Assembly (NCBI GenBank): GCA_964504195.1
Contig: CAZDDI010000012.1
Location: 23,552 to 87,551, forward strand
Length of the DNA stretch: 64,000 nt
Direction: 5' to 3'
Origin: CAZDDI01 sp964504195
GTDB taxonomy: Bacteria > Chloroflexota > Anaerolineae > B4-G1 > SLSP01
Shown: positions 49,316 to 57,787 of the stretch, piece after piece
Layout: each line of letters opens with the position of its first letter
Numbering within the stretch: the stretch's first letter is position 1
Notes under the pieces: generated by a model
Database searches by the model: none
Told to the model about the DNA's origin: nothing
What the model saw: the letters and a program-made list of their open reading frames with translations, nothing else
Position numbers and translations under genes: made by a program

Positions 49316-50354
49316 ACGCCTTCCGGCTATACGCCGTCTCCCCCATCAACGCCGCCGGCACGGGCAAATCAATCATCCGCTTCAGCCCCGGCGTGGCGGC
49401 GACGACGTGCGGGATCATGTTGACTGTGATGCCCATCGTGGCGATGCCGCCCGCGATTTCGGGCTTCACGGCCATGTGGATTTCCGGCTTGCCGTAGATG
49501 TTGATGTAATCGCCGGTGTCCTGGTTCTCCAGGTGCGGGTGAATCTGCTGCGGATGCACCAGCTTGATGACTTCCTTATCGCCGCTGTAGCCGATGCCGA
49601 TGTGGGAACAGCCCGCCACCATACCCGGCTCGACAACGACGTGCGGTGTCTCGCGGCGGACGTTGCTGATGATGGGTTCACGGCTCTGCTCGATGCGATC
49701 CACGCCCAGGCCCAGCGCGTCGCTAATCATGTGGATGGATTCGGGGAAGCCCACATGCCCCACGATGGAGCCATCCGCCACGCCCGCGCGGAACGCTTCG
49801 GGCGTCGTGCCCACGCCCTGCGTGCGCATCACGGTCGGGCCGTAGGGGCTGAGGTCATTCACGCGCGAGGCCTCGATGCGCTCGACGGTGTGATTGCCGC
49901 CGGTGAGGACGACCACGAGCAAATCCAGCACGAAGCCGGGGTTGACGCCCGTACCCAGGACGGAAACGCCGTGCTTCAGCGCCAGCGCGTGCAGCTCATC
50001 GGCCAGATCGGGACTCTGCGCCCAGGGGTCGGCCATCTCCTCGGCGATGGAGACGCAGTTGATGCCCGCCTCGATGATTTTGGTCAGGTCGCCCATCTGC
50101 TCCGCCACCCACGAGGTGGTGGCGATGACGACGATGTCCACAGCGTCCTTATCCAGCACCGTTTCCGGCTTGTCGGTCACGGTTACGCCGAGCGTCTTGC
50201 CGACTTTCAGCACCTCGCCCAAATCCTTGCCGATGTAATCGGGCCGCGCATCCACCGCCGCCACGATCTGCAAGCCGGATTTCTCCAGCATCAGCCGGGC
50301 CATCCCGCTGCCCATCGCCCCCAAACCCCACTGCAACACACGAATCGGTTTCAT
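49314..50354 (-). CDS. ord: 2,4-diaminopentanoate dehydrogenase
   Basis: Oxidative deamination of 2,4-diaminopentanoate to 2-amino-4-oxopentanoate with NAD(P), the step between OraSE and OrtAB. About 346 residues from ATG 50354 (AGGAG seven bases ahead). Rossmann motif LQWGLGAMGSGMARLML near residue 6-22. The rest resembles dihydrodipicolinate-reductase-like dehydrogenases, with GTGVNPGFVLDLLVVVLTG near 135 and the substrate region VVEPGMVAGCSHIG. First gene of the operon ord-ortA-ortB-oraS-oraE. Confidence 0.9.
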   Translation of the reverse strand: MKPIRVLQWGLGAMGSGMARLMLEKSGLQIVAAVDARPDYIGKDLGEVLKVGKTLGVTVTDKPETVLDKDAVDIVVIATTSWVAEQMGDLTKIIEAGINCVSIAEEMADPWAQSPDLADELHALALKHGVSVLGTGVNPGFVLDLLVVVLTGGNHTVERIEASRVNDLSPYGPTVMRTQGVGTTPEAFRAGVADGSIVGHVGFPESIHMISDALGLGVDRIEQSREPIISNVRRETPHVVVEPGMVAGCSHIGIGYSGDKEVIKLVHPQQIHPHLENQDTGDYINIYGKPEIHMAVKPEIAGGIATMGITVNMIPHVVAATPGLKRMIDLPVPAALMGETAYSRKA

Positions 50355-50500
50355 CTTCAAGCTCCTTTGGTAAATTTTTAATACATCTGATATGTTTCTG
50401 AGTAACCGACGACCGGAGACATACGACCGAATTCACTCGGCAAAGTCCACTCATCGGTCAAATTGAAAATTGTTACCCGGTAGCAATTTGAGCCGCTGGA

Positions 50501-51064
50501 TTACTCTGCATATTTGGCATTTTTCTTCTTGACGCGGCGTTTTCTAGGCTCGTATTCCTGCCAATGGATGCGGTGTGCGTCATGCTTGGTATGCGGCGAT
50601 TTTTCCTCAGCCGGATACCCCACATACACCATCCCCAGCGGCGTGACCTCTTCGGGAATGTTCAGAATCTCCTGTACCGGCTTGATGACGCTAGGGAGGG
50701 GGTAAATACCGATCCATACACTGCCGAGGCCCAACGCGGTCGCTGCCAGCAGGATATTTTCGATAGCCGCGCTGCAATCCTGAATCCAAAAATGCTGGGC
50801 GGCAGAATTGTGGGCAATCTTGAGATTACCACAGACCACAATCGCCGCTGGGGCATTGTAACGCGCAAATTTCAACTTGGCGCGCAGTGCATCGAGTTTT
50901 TCCTCTTCGGTGATAACGATAAATTCCCAGGGCTGGCTATTGCAGGCGGTCGGCGCGGCCATCCCAGCTTGCAGGAGCATCTCCAGTATCTCCGTGGATA
51001 CTGGCTGCGCCTGATAGTGCCGGATGCTGCGCCGGCGGAGAAAGAGTTGGATGGATTCGAGCAT
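50501..51064 (-). CDS. Nitroreductase-family FMN protein
   Basis: About 187 residues from ATG 51064 (MLESIQLFLRRRSIRHYQAQPV). The family features are RRRSIRHY near the start, which binds FMN phosphate, ACNSQPWEFIVITEEEKLDAL, and the C-terminal LGLGSVWIGIYP. Short tail EPRKRRVKKKNAKYAE is basic. Reduces unknown substrates with NAD(P)H. Single gene; not obviously linked to the ornithine operon 150 bp away. Length and pattern are normal for the family. Confidence 0.88.
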   Translation of the reverse strand: MLESIQLFLRRRSIRHYQAQPVSTEILEMLLQAGMAAPTACNSQPWEFIVITEEEKLDALRAKLKFARYNAPAAIVVCGNLKIAHNSAAQHFWIQDCSAAIENILLAATALGLGSVWIGIYPLPSVIKPVQEILNIPEEVTPLGMVYVGYPAEEKSPHTKHDAHRIHWQEYEPRKRRVKKKNAKYAE

Positions 51065-51212
51065 CAGAACGTCCTCACTAAGCCTGCCACTTCGCGCCGG
51101 ATAAACTCGTGGCGAAGCGATTCCTTTGAAAGAGAGTCTAAGGGCAATCAACTTAAAGGAAAGCCCAAAATGGCCGGTTTTAATGGTCTATTTGTCACAT
51201 TGGTGTATTTAA

Positions 51213-51340
51213 CTCAAGTTGCCACTTGCTGATTCAAAGATTTAGGATGCGGATTTTATGGATCACACGGATTTTTTGCTGGTTCTTATCGTAAAATCTG
51301 TGTAAATCCGTGTCCTATAAACATTCTGGCAAACAGGTAG
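51213..51340. repeat. About 125 bp palindromic dispersed repeat, copy B
   Basis: Same word order as 8443-8566, including TTGCCAC, TGATTCA, GGATTTTATGGATCA, CTGGTTCTTATC, AAATCTGTG and AACAGGTAG. Confidence 0.85.
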
Positions 51341-51400
51341 CCCCAATTTATCTTTGCCCCTGTGCAAGTGCGCGTGGTCGCAAAACTTTGGCGTGTACTA

Positions 51401-51445
51401 ATTTATAATATAAGTATTGACTTTATATTATAAATACACTATAAT
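51401..51445 (+). promoter_or_regulatory. Promoter with operator-like palindrome over the -35 box
   Basis: TTGACT (51417-51422) and TATAAT (51440-51445) are 17 bases apart. A perfect 13 bp inverted repeat ATTTATAATATAA (51401-51413) / TTATATTATAAAT (51423-51435) is centred on the -35 box, so a repressor bound there would block polymerase. It precedes the secreted peptidase gene. Confidence 0.75.
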
Positions 51446-51486
51446 TATCTGTATAATCTCCATTTGAACCGATAAGGAGGCTAACC

Positions 51487-53352
51487 ATGGTCAACATACT
51501 GGACAACAGCCGTCGCAATGCCCACCCCGTGTTATGGGCCGTGCGTCTGGCATTTTCACTGGTATTGGTGATGGGGCTGATCTGGGGAGACGCAACCTGG
51601 GCATATAAGGTTAACAGCGCACCCAACCCACCCCCTCACATCACAAGCCTCGCACAAATCCCCATCGCCGTACACCGTCGCGCGGCACAACACCTGGAGG
51701 AAATGCGTGGTAGCGAGATGGCTCCAGGGTGGGAATATGCCATTCTGGAAGATAATGTGCGCTATCTTTTCCGCCCCGATGATCAACAAAACCCGGCGTA
51801 TTACGAAATTTCGGTCATCATAGTAGATGAAACTGGGAAACCTACCCCTGCCGGCTTCATCATCCTCGCCGCCAACGAGAACGATGTTCCTATTCCCCAC
51901 TGGGATTTTACCGGCGACTCGCCCACCCGCATTCTTGATCTGGAAGCCGAAAGCCCCATTCAGACTTACTATAAACTGGACACACTCTCGTATGTCGCAG
52001 AAGATAGGTACGGCAACATTATAGCCCGCCTGGGGCAACTTCCGCCTAAGATCGAAGGCATGGACATGGCCTGGCTGGATCAGGAGCAGGAACTGGGCGA
52101 ATCCACCTGGATTCCTGACACCACCATCCCCGACGACCAGGGAGCCGGCACAATCAGCGGCACATTAATCATCTCCGGCACGGTCACGCCGCCCGCTGAA
52201 TTGAAGATTTCCGGATGGGAATCTTGGCAAGAGCTAAAAGCCGGTTACTCGGAAAGCTACGGCGTTTTTCTGGAGCAACAACGGCGTGAAGCCAGTGAGT
52301 TTTGGCAAGGAGAACAGGCCGATCTGGAGCATGGCGTTGTCCTTGTCAAGGAACAAATTTATGATATGGCGCTGTTATGGGCCGGGCCGGATGTGACGCT
52401 CACTGGCCCTGGCGTTGCCTACATCACCACACAGGTAATTTCTCAGGGCGTTGATTTACCCGAGTTTTTCAGGGTTGTCGTCGCCAGCAATGTACCGGTC
52501 GGGTTGACGCCCTTTACAGCAACTGTGTCCTATGACAATAACGTACAAGAAACAGTGCGTTTCCAGATCATGGAACAACATCACATTTACCTCCCCTCAG
52601 TGCTCTCCAGCCATAATGGCAGCGCAGCAGCCAGATCGCTGGCAATAGCCGGAGAAGCAAGGGGATATACATCTGATACGATTAGGGCCAATTGGAGCAG
52701 TTGGAATGTTTTCTGGGCTGGCACACACGCTGCGCAGCGACAGTACAACCAGATCTCGGCTGGCTCACCGCCCAACACTTCCGGCTGTTGGAGCGGCTGT
52801 GGAGCCACGGCCTGGGGGATGCTGTTCGGATGGGCGGATAACCAGGCTGCCAGCGGCAATCCTTACTGGGCCGGGCGTTGGGGTCTCTACCGGCAGAACG
52901 GCGGTTACGGCGCGAATGTAGTTGCGCCGCAAAATATGGATACAGGTGTGCGGAATATGATTTGGGAGATCCGCGGGCGCATCAATACTTTCTGTGCCTT
53001 CGGCAGTGGGGCAACGGCACCCTGGAATATGGGTCAAGCCGCCGGTTACTTAATCAACCGCTCAGGAACCAGCCTTTCCACCCACTACAACGTCTTGGGA
53101 ATTCACACGGGCGGGTTGCGTGATCGGGCGCGCGATTCCATCATTTACCGTGGCACCCCGGCCATCATCGGTACAGGGTGGCTCACTCACTACCCATTGG
53201 CCTACGGCTACCGCTGGCGTTCGCGACGCCGCTGTTTCATCGCCTGCTGGACAGAATACGACCGCCAGTTTTATGTTAATCAAGGGTGGGGTGGCAATGG
53301 AAATGGTTGGGTTTCCGCCGGCACATGGTTCGCTGGCGAGATTCGACCTTAA
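51487..53352 (+). CDS. Secreted papain-fold cysteine peptidase (C10/C39-like), large precursor
   Basis: 621 residues. Residues 17-40 form a signal peptide (VLWAVRLAFSLVLVMGLIWGDATWA). Residues 50-380 are a long N-terminal region with no known motif, ending in a beta domain (VTLTGPGVAYITTQVI, FRVVVASNVPVGLTPF). The C-terminal 200 residues resemble peptidase families C10/C39: nucleophile Cys438 in SGCGATAWGMLF, His568 in WLTHYPLAYGYRWR, and Asn598 in YVNQGWGGNGNGW. Strong AAGGAGG site eight bases before ATG. Probably degrades extracellular protein for the amino-acid pathways here, or acts in envelope processing. Family is a prediction. Confidence 0.75.
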   Translation: MVNILDNSRRNAHPVLWAVRLAFSLVLVMGLIWGDATWAYKVNSAPNPPPHITSLAQIPIAVHRRAAQHLEEMRGSEMAPGWEYAILEDNVRYLFRPDDQQNPAYYEISVIIVDETGKPTPAGFIILAANENDVPIPHWDFTGDSPTRILDLEAESPIQTYYKLDTLSYVAEDRYGNIIARLGQLPPKIEGMDMAWLDQEQELGESTWIPDTTIPDDQGAGTISGTLIISGTVTPPAELKISGWESWQELKAGYSESYGVFLEQQRREASEFWQGEQADLEHGVVLVKEQIYDMALLWAGPDVTLTGPGVAYITTQVISQGVDLPEFFRVVVASNVPVGLTPFTATVSYDNNVQETVRFQIMEQHHIYLPSVLSSHNGSAAARSLAIAGEARGYTSDTIRANWSSWNVFWAGTHAAQRQYNQISAGSPPNTSGCWSGCGATAWGMLFGWADNQAASGNPYWAGRWGLYRQNGGYGANVVAPQNMDTGVRNMIWEIRGRINTFCAFGSGATAPWNMGQAAGYLINRSGTSLSTHYNVLGIHTGGLRDRARDSIIYRGTPAIIGTGWLTHYPLAYGYRWRSRRRCFIACWTEYDRQFYVNQGWGGNGNGWVSAGTWFAGEIRP

Positions 53353-53367
53353 CTACAACTACAACTA

Positions 53368-53408
53368 AATGCGGGGCGACACGCTTTCATAGCGCGTCGC
53401 CCCGCATT
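53368..53408 (+). terminator. Terminator of the secreted peptidase gene
   Basis: Stem AATGCGGGGCGAC/GTCGCCCCGCATT of 13 bp with an inner CGCT/AGCG pair, starting 15 bases after the stop codon. Confidence 0.8.
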
Positions 53409-53574
53409 CATGTCACCATTGCGAGCCACGTCTCTGCGAACGCCCCGTTCGTCTGTGAACGGCGCAATCTCAACCGCAGACGGTTCGTAGCACGATAATG
53501 AAAATCAAGAAAATGAACCGGAAATAAAACCATTTGCAAGAATTACTTCTTAAAAAATTACAAATTGAGAATTT

Positions 53575-53740
53575 TACCCCACCCCCTTGCCCCTCCCCAC
53601 GCCGCTGTGCGGCGCGGGGGAGAAGAATAACGGGGTTTTTGGGCGGCGGCTTCGCCGCCCAAAAACCCCACAAAAAAAGCCCCCCTTTCCCCCGCTTGCG
53701 GGGGAAAGGGGGCAGGGGGATAGGGGGTATCATTTTATTT
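53575..53740. repeat. CCCCCTTTCCCCC palindromic repeat
   Basis: Two hairpins: TTTTTGGGCGGCGGC/GCCGCCCAAAAA and CCCCCTTTCCCCCGC/GGGGGAAAGGGGG. The second matches the repeat at 63925-63978 at the right edge of the window. Confidence 0.8.
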
Positions 53741-53904
53741 TTAGAACGACCAACTTGACACAAAACCTTATTTACGAATTAATTTCTTAAAATTCATAAT
53801 CGTGCTCTACAAGCAGATTTGTGATCCACTGCGACTCAAGACCTTGAAACCTGCCAGGTCTATGCTTTACTTAAAGGCATTGAGGCTGTATAGTTACGCT
53901 TTCT

Positions 53905-54891
53905 TTAATAGTGCGTCACTACCTTTGTTCCCACTGGTGCCCAGTTGTAGAGCCATTCTGCTTCCGGTGTGCGCATGTTGACGCAGCCGTGGCTCATTGG
54001 TGTGCCGAAGTTGTTGTGCCAGTAGGTGCCGTGAATCCCATAGCCGCGATAAAAATACATCGTGTATGGTACATTCTGCAAATGATACCCTGGCCCGGAC
54101 ATGGTGGTGGAAACGTATTTGACGTAGACGTTGTAGGTCCCCACTACGGTGGGTGTGCGACTGGTACCTGTGGAAACAATCGCGGTGAAGACGGGGGTGT
54201 AGCCTTCATAAGCGGTGAGGGTTTGCTGGCTCAGGTTGATGCTGATCCATTTCTCGCCTGCTGCGCCGTGCCCTGGGGGTGGTGTGGAAACCGGCGGACG
54301 CGTGGGGGGATTGCTGCCTGCGCCGGGGATCGTCAACCGCTGTCCCACATAGATAGTGTCTGAGGTCAATCCATTTGTGGTGCGGATTGCAGCAGCTGTC
54401 GTGCCATAACGTAACCCGATCCGAAACAGGTTTTCGCCAGCCTGTACCACATGGACGCCGCCGATTGCTGGTGGTGCGGGTTGTGTGGGTGTGGATGGCG
54501 TGTCGGGGATGGTCAACCGCTGCCCGGAATAGACCCAGGCGTTCCACGCCAGCCCATTAGCAGCGGCTAAACGGCTCACGTTGATGTTGTGCCGTAGGGC
54601 AATTGTGATGAGCGTATCGCCCGGCTGCACCACATACACTCCGTTGCTAACAGGCGTAGTCGCATGGCTGGGGATCACCAGCCGTTGTCCAGTGTAGACC
54701 CATGATTGTAAGGTCAAGCCGTTGGCGGCAGCGAGTTGACTTACGCTTACCCCATGGTGCTGCGCGATGCTAGAAAGCGTATCGCCCGCTTGCACTTGAT
54801 AGGTGAGCGACTGCGCTGCTGTCGGGCTTGCGAGCAACAGCGAGAGTATGATGAACAATCCTACATATAGCCACATAGAACGCGCTTTCAT
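53905..54891 (-). CDS. Secreted L,D-transpeptidase with three LysM domains
   Basis: 328 residues. Signal peptide 1-26. LysM domains at about 29-74, 84-129 and 144-188, each with the A-G-D/E-T/N-L and Y-x-G-Q-R-L-x-I-P pattern, that bind glycan strands. After a short Pro-rich linker, the YkuD domain (about 215-328) has HGTYWHNN, and the catalytic cysteine in SHGCVNMR. Makes 3-3 crosslinks or anchors protein to wall peptides. Length and layout are typical. Single gene; the terminator region of the peptidase lies 500 bp away. Confidence 0.93.
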   Translation of the reverse strand: MKARSMWLYVGLFIILSLLLASPTAAQSLTYQVQAGDTLSSIAQHHGVSVSQLAAANGLTLQSWVYTGQRLVIPSHATTPVSNGVYVVQPGDTLITIALRHNINVSRLAAANGLAWNAWVYSGQRLTIPDTPSTPTQPAPPAIGGVHVVQAGENLFRIGLRYGTTAAAIRTTNGLTSDTIYVGQRLTIPGAGSNPPTRPPVSTPPPGHGAAGEKWISINLSQQTLTAYEGYTPVFTAIVSTGTSRTPTVVGTYNVYVKYVSTTMSGPGYHLQNVPYTMYFYRGYGIHGTYWHNNFGTPMSHGCVNMRTPEAEWLYNWAPVGTKVVTHY

Positions 54892-55154
54892 ATTTTACCC
54901 CCTAATACCCCTGGACGCATGGATTCATACCTCATTATAACCTTAATCGCCGAAAGTTGGAATTGTAAGCTCTGTAATAGATCTGTCGTGTGCGGGGCAA
55001 ATGGGTCACAACCAACATGCGCGACGCTGTACTTCCTAACTTTACCGACCAAACACTTTGATTCCCCTGGGATAAGGCGATAGGATAAATATAGTCAAAT
55101 TGTCGAAATGTGTTAGACTCAAGGGGAAGTTACAACACAAGGAGTCTGTTTCTA

Positions 55155-55985
55155 ATGAAAATCCTTCTGACCGGACACAAGGGGCAACTAGGCCGCGCGT
55201 TGCTGCCGCTGCTGGGCGAGTATGAAGTACTCGGCTTGGATTTGCCCGAACACGACATCACCGACCGCAAGGGACTACTGGTGCTCGCACGCGATTTCCG
55301 CCCCGATCTTATCCTCCATCCCGCCGCGATGACGGATGTGGACGGCTGCGCCCGTGATCCCGCGCTGGCGTATCGCGTCAACGCGATGGGGACGCAGAAC
55401 GTCGCGCTCGCCGCCGCCGCAGTTGAGGCGGAGCTGCTCTATGTGAGCACTAACGAGGTCTTCGATGGGCAGGCCGACGTGCCCTACCACGAGTGGGCCA
55501 CCCGGAACCCCGTCAACGCCTACGGACGCTCGAAGCTGGCGGGCGAGTGGTATGTGCAAAATTTACTCACGCGCTTTTACATCGTCCGCACGGCCTGGCT
55601 CTACGCGCCCGGCGGACGCAACTTCCCGCATCGCATCATCCAACTCGCCGACGAACGCGGTTTTCTCAAAGTCGTCGCCGATGAGGTGGGCAATCCCACC
55701 TACGTCGCTGATCTGGCCCAGGCCATCGTTGCGCTCATCGAGACACACGCCTACGGCATCTATCACGGCGTCAACGCGGGTGCGGCCTCGCGCTATGAAT
55801 TCGCCAAAGAAATCCTGCGCCTCAGCGGACGGGAACACATCCCAGTCGAACCGATTACGCTGGCCGAGTTCCAGCGTGCCAGTTCCCCGCCGCCCTACGC
55901 GCCGCTGGAAAACAACGCGGCGGCGGCGCTAGGCATCGTTTTTCGCCCCTGGCAAGAAGCGCTGGCGGAATTTCTGACCGAGTGA
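55155..55985 (+). CDS. rfbD: dTDP-4-dehydrorhamnose reductase (RfbD-type)
   Basis: NAD(P)H-dependent last step of dTDP-L-rhamnose synthesis. About 276 residues from ATG 55155 (MKILLTGHKGQLG), with AAGGAG ten bases upstream. Rossmann motif GHKGQLGRALL, then the reductase motif NVFDG-like VSTNEVFDGQADVPYHEW and the catalytic Tyr-Lys pair in YGRSKLAGEWYV. C-terminal NNAAAALGIVFRPWQEAL. Followed by a family 2 glycosyltransferase, so the sugar may be used in surface glycan synthesis. Other rfb genes are not in the window. Confidence 0.88.
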   Translation: MKILLTGHKGQLGRALLPLLGEYEVLGLDLPEHDITDRKGLLVLARDFRPDLILHPAAMTDVDGCARDPALAYRVNAMGTQNVALAAAAVEAELLYVSTNEVFDGQADVPYHEWATRNPVNAYGRSKLAGEWYVQNLLTRFYIVRTAWLYAPGGRNFPHRIIQLADERGFLKVVADEVGNPTYVADLAQAIVALIETHAYGIYHGVNAGAASRYEFAKEILRLSGREHIPVEPITLAEFQRASSPPPYAPLENNAAAALGIVFRPWQEALAEFLTE

Positions 55986-56012
55986 GCGAATCAGCGAAAA
56001 AGCGAGCGAGCA

Positions 56013-57002
56013 TTGGCTACTCCACCCATCACGCATTACGCAGTACGTATTAGTATCATCATCCCCAACTGGAACGGCGCGCACCACTTGCCCGGTTGCC
56101 TGGATAGCTTGCGGGCGCAGACGTGGCAGGATTTCGAGGTCGTCGTGGTGGATAACGCCTCGACGGATGACTCTCTCGCGGTGCTGGCGCGCTACCCGGA
56201 GGTGCGCGTGTTGCCGCTGGAGACAAATCGTGGCTTCACGGGCGCGTGCAACGCGGGTTTCGCGGCGGTGCAGGGCGAGGTCGCTATCCTGCTGAACAAT
56301 GACACGGAGGCCGATCCCCGCTGGCTGGCGGAGATCGCCGCCGCCTTTGACGTGCACCCGGAGGTGGGGCTGGTCGCCTCGAAGATGCTGCTCTTCGACC
56401 GGCGCGATACCTTCCACACGGCGGGCGACTTCGTCACGCCGGATGGCTTGCCGCACAATCGCGGCGTGTGGGAGCAGGACGTGGGCCAGTACGATCATCC
56501 CGCCTACGTCTTCAGCGCGTGCGGGGGCAGCGCGGCCTATCGCCGGGCGATTTTGGATGAGATTGGACTACTGGATGATGATTTCTTCTTCTCGCTGGAA
56601 GATGCGGATCTGGCGTGGCGGGCGCAGCTGGCGGGTTGGCGCTGTCTGTACGTCCCGACGGCGGTGGTGTACCACAAGCTCAAGGCTTCCGGCGGCGGCG
56701 TGACCGCCTCGTACTACGATGGGCGGAATCGCTTGTGGATGCTGGCGAAGAATTACCCGGCGGATTTGTGGCGCGCGCACTGGCGCGAAGTATTGGGCGG
56801 CGTGTGGGGCATCGCGTGGGCGGCGGCCAAAGCGTGGCGGGGCAAAGAAGCGCGGGCGACGCTGCGCGGCATGGCGGCGGGGCTGTGGGGGCTACCGCGA
56901 ATGTTGCGCAAGCGACGGGAGATTCAAGCGCGGCGCGCGGTGGAGCGGGCGTATCTGGAGCAGTTAATGACGCTGCCATACGAGATTGGGCTAATGCCCT
57001 AG
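56013..57002 (+). CDS. Family 2 glycosyltransferase (rhamnosyltransferase-like)
   Basis: 329 residues. The GT-A core begins ISIIIPNWNGAHHLPGCLDSL; further motifs are VVVVDNASTDDS, NRGFTGACNAGF, LLNNDTEADP (DxD-type NDT), and VFSACGGSAAYRRAILDEIGLLDDDFFFSLEDADLAWRAQLAG. A basic C-terminus may lie against the membrane. The start is weak: only TTG at 56013 is in frame, and the first codons (ITHYAVR) come from a dispersed repeat (56030-56048). A start at ATT 56051 cannot be excluded. Follows rfbD by 27 bp. Overlaps the antitoxin gene on the other strand by 12 bp. Confidence 0.85.
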   Translation: MATPPITHYAVRISIIIPNWNGAHHLPGCLDSLRAQTWQDFEVVVVDNASTDDSLAVLARYPEVRVLPLETNRGFTGACNAGFAAVQGEVAILLNNDTEADPRWLAEIAAAFDVHPEVGLVASKMLLFDRRDTFHTAGDFVTPDGLPHNRGVWEQDVGQYDHPAYVFSACGGSAAYRRAILDEIGLLDDDFFFSLEDADLAWRAQLAGWRCLYVPTAVVYHKLKASGGGVTASYYDGRNRLWMLAKNYPADLWRAHWREVLGGVWGIAWAAAKAWRGKEARATLRGMAAGLWGLPRMLRKRREIQARRAVERAYLEQLMTLPYEIGLMP

Positions 57003-57266
57003 CGACTGCACTACATCCCATACGGCTTCGGGATACTTAGCGGCGACTTGTAGCAAAATTCGTGCCGGGCCTTCGGGACTGCGGCGCCCCTGTTCCCAGT
57101 TACGCAAGGTCGCCACACTAATCCTCATGAGCGCAGCAAACTCGCTCTGGGACAGGTTGTATCCGGCGCGGATGCCTTTGACATCCGGCCCTGTGATGTC
57201 AACCGGGCGTGCTGGTGCCGCTTCGCCACGCAGGATCGTGCCGCCCTCACGCATACTGGCAACCAA
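56991..57266 (-). CDS. Orphan XRE antitoxin (HigA/MqsA-type HTH) with abnormal start
   Basis: At least 91 residues, with helix-turn-helix LSQSEFAALMRISVATLRNWEQGRRSPEGPARILL. Relatives begin with a pattern like M-K-N-E-L-F-A-E-L, and here the same reading frame gives IKNELFAELVASM with ATA (57288-57290) where ATG is expected. GAAGAGGA lies at the right distance before that ATA. The first accepted start is TTG at 57266. No toxin gene is adjacent. So either an AUA start is used at low level, or the start was lost and this is a decaying remnant. Confidence 0.6.
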   Translation of the reverse strand: MVASMREGGTILRGEAAPARPVDITGPDVKGIRAGYNLSQSEFAALMRISVATLRNWEQGRRSPEGPARILLQVAAKYPEAVWDVVQSLGH

Positions 57267-57362
57267 TTCAGCGAATAGTTCGTTTTTTATGGATATTCCT
57301 CTTCAGCAATCTATCTCAAAACGCCAATGGCGTATAGATATCAAGTCCTTTTATGAACACTA

Positions 57363-57776
57363 TTACCGTGCTTGCCTTTCCTTCTCCAACCCCGCCTGCA
57401 TGACCCGGCAGCGCTCATGCCACAGCCCCTCGTACTCTGCGTGCGGCAGCACCCGCCCGGCTAAATCCATCACCGTGCGGATGCCGGCCTCCAGGCACCA
57501 CTCCACGCAGATCTGATACGCCTCCCAATCCAGATCGTCCTCATCCCAAATCACCGGTATCTCGCTGAACCCCGCGCGCCAGGCGGCAAAAGCGCGCGTG
57601 TGCCCGTCGGTATAGATGATGCGCCCATGCAGCGCTTTGATGGGGATGGGAGTGAGGGTTTCCAGGCGCGGTGGTTGCCACGCGGACTCTATCGTTGCCA
57701 ACTTCGCCGCGCTGATGTAGAGCTGACTCGGTTGGAGGGTGTGCAAGGGGAGCAATAGCATGGGGGTGTTTTGCAT
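57363..57776 (-). CDS. ParB/Srx-like nuclease-domain protein, small
   Basis: About 137 residues from ATG 57776 (MQNTPMLLLPLHTLQPSQLYIS). The segment YISAAKLATIESAWQPPRLETLTPIPIKALHGRIIYTDGHTRAFAAWRAGF has the strand-loop-DGHTR pattern of ParB/sulfiredoxin domains, where D-G-x-x-R binds nucleotide. The C-terminal half is rich in Trp and Glu with no recognised fold. Adjacent genes give no clue. Not a plasmid partition protein by context. Confidence 0.65.
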   Translation of the reverse strand: MQNTPMLLLPLHTLQPSQLYISAAKLATIESAWQPPRLETLTPIPIKALHGRIIYTDGHTRAFAAWRAGFSEIPVIWDEDDLDWEAYQICVEWCLEAGIRTVMDLAGRVLPHAEYEGLWHERCRVMQAGLEKERQAR

Positions 57777-57787
57777 AGATGGTGGAT

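Larger units (their letters stand above)
51065..51486. other. Gene-free stretch with repeat and promoter
   Basis: Holds copy B of the 125 bp palindromic repeat (51213-51340) and the operator/promoter at 51401-51445. No coding signal. Confidence 0.6.
53353..53904. other. Gene-free stretch with terminator and repeats
   Basis: Contains a terminator (53368-53408), G/C-tract palindromes (53575-53740) and words shared with 40441-40560 at 53805-53895, including an AAACCTGCCAGGTC word. No gene. Confidence 0.65.
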
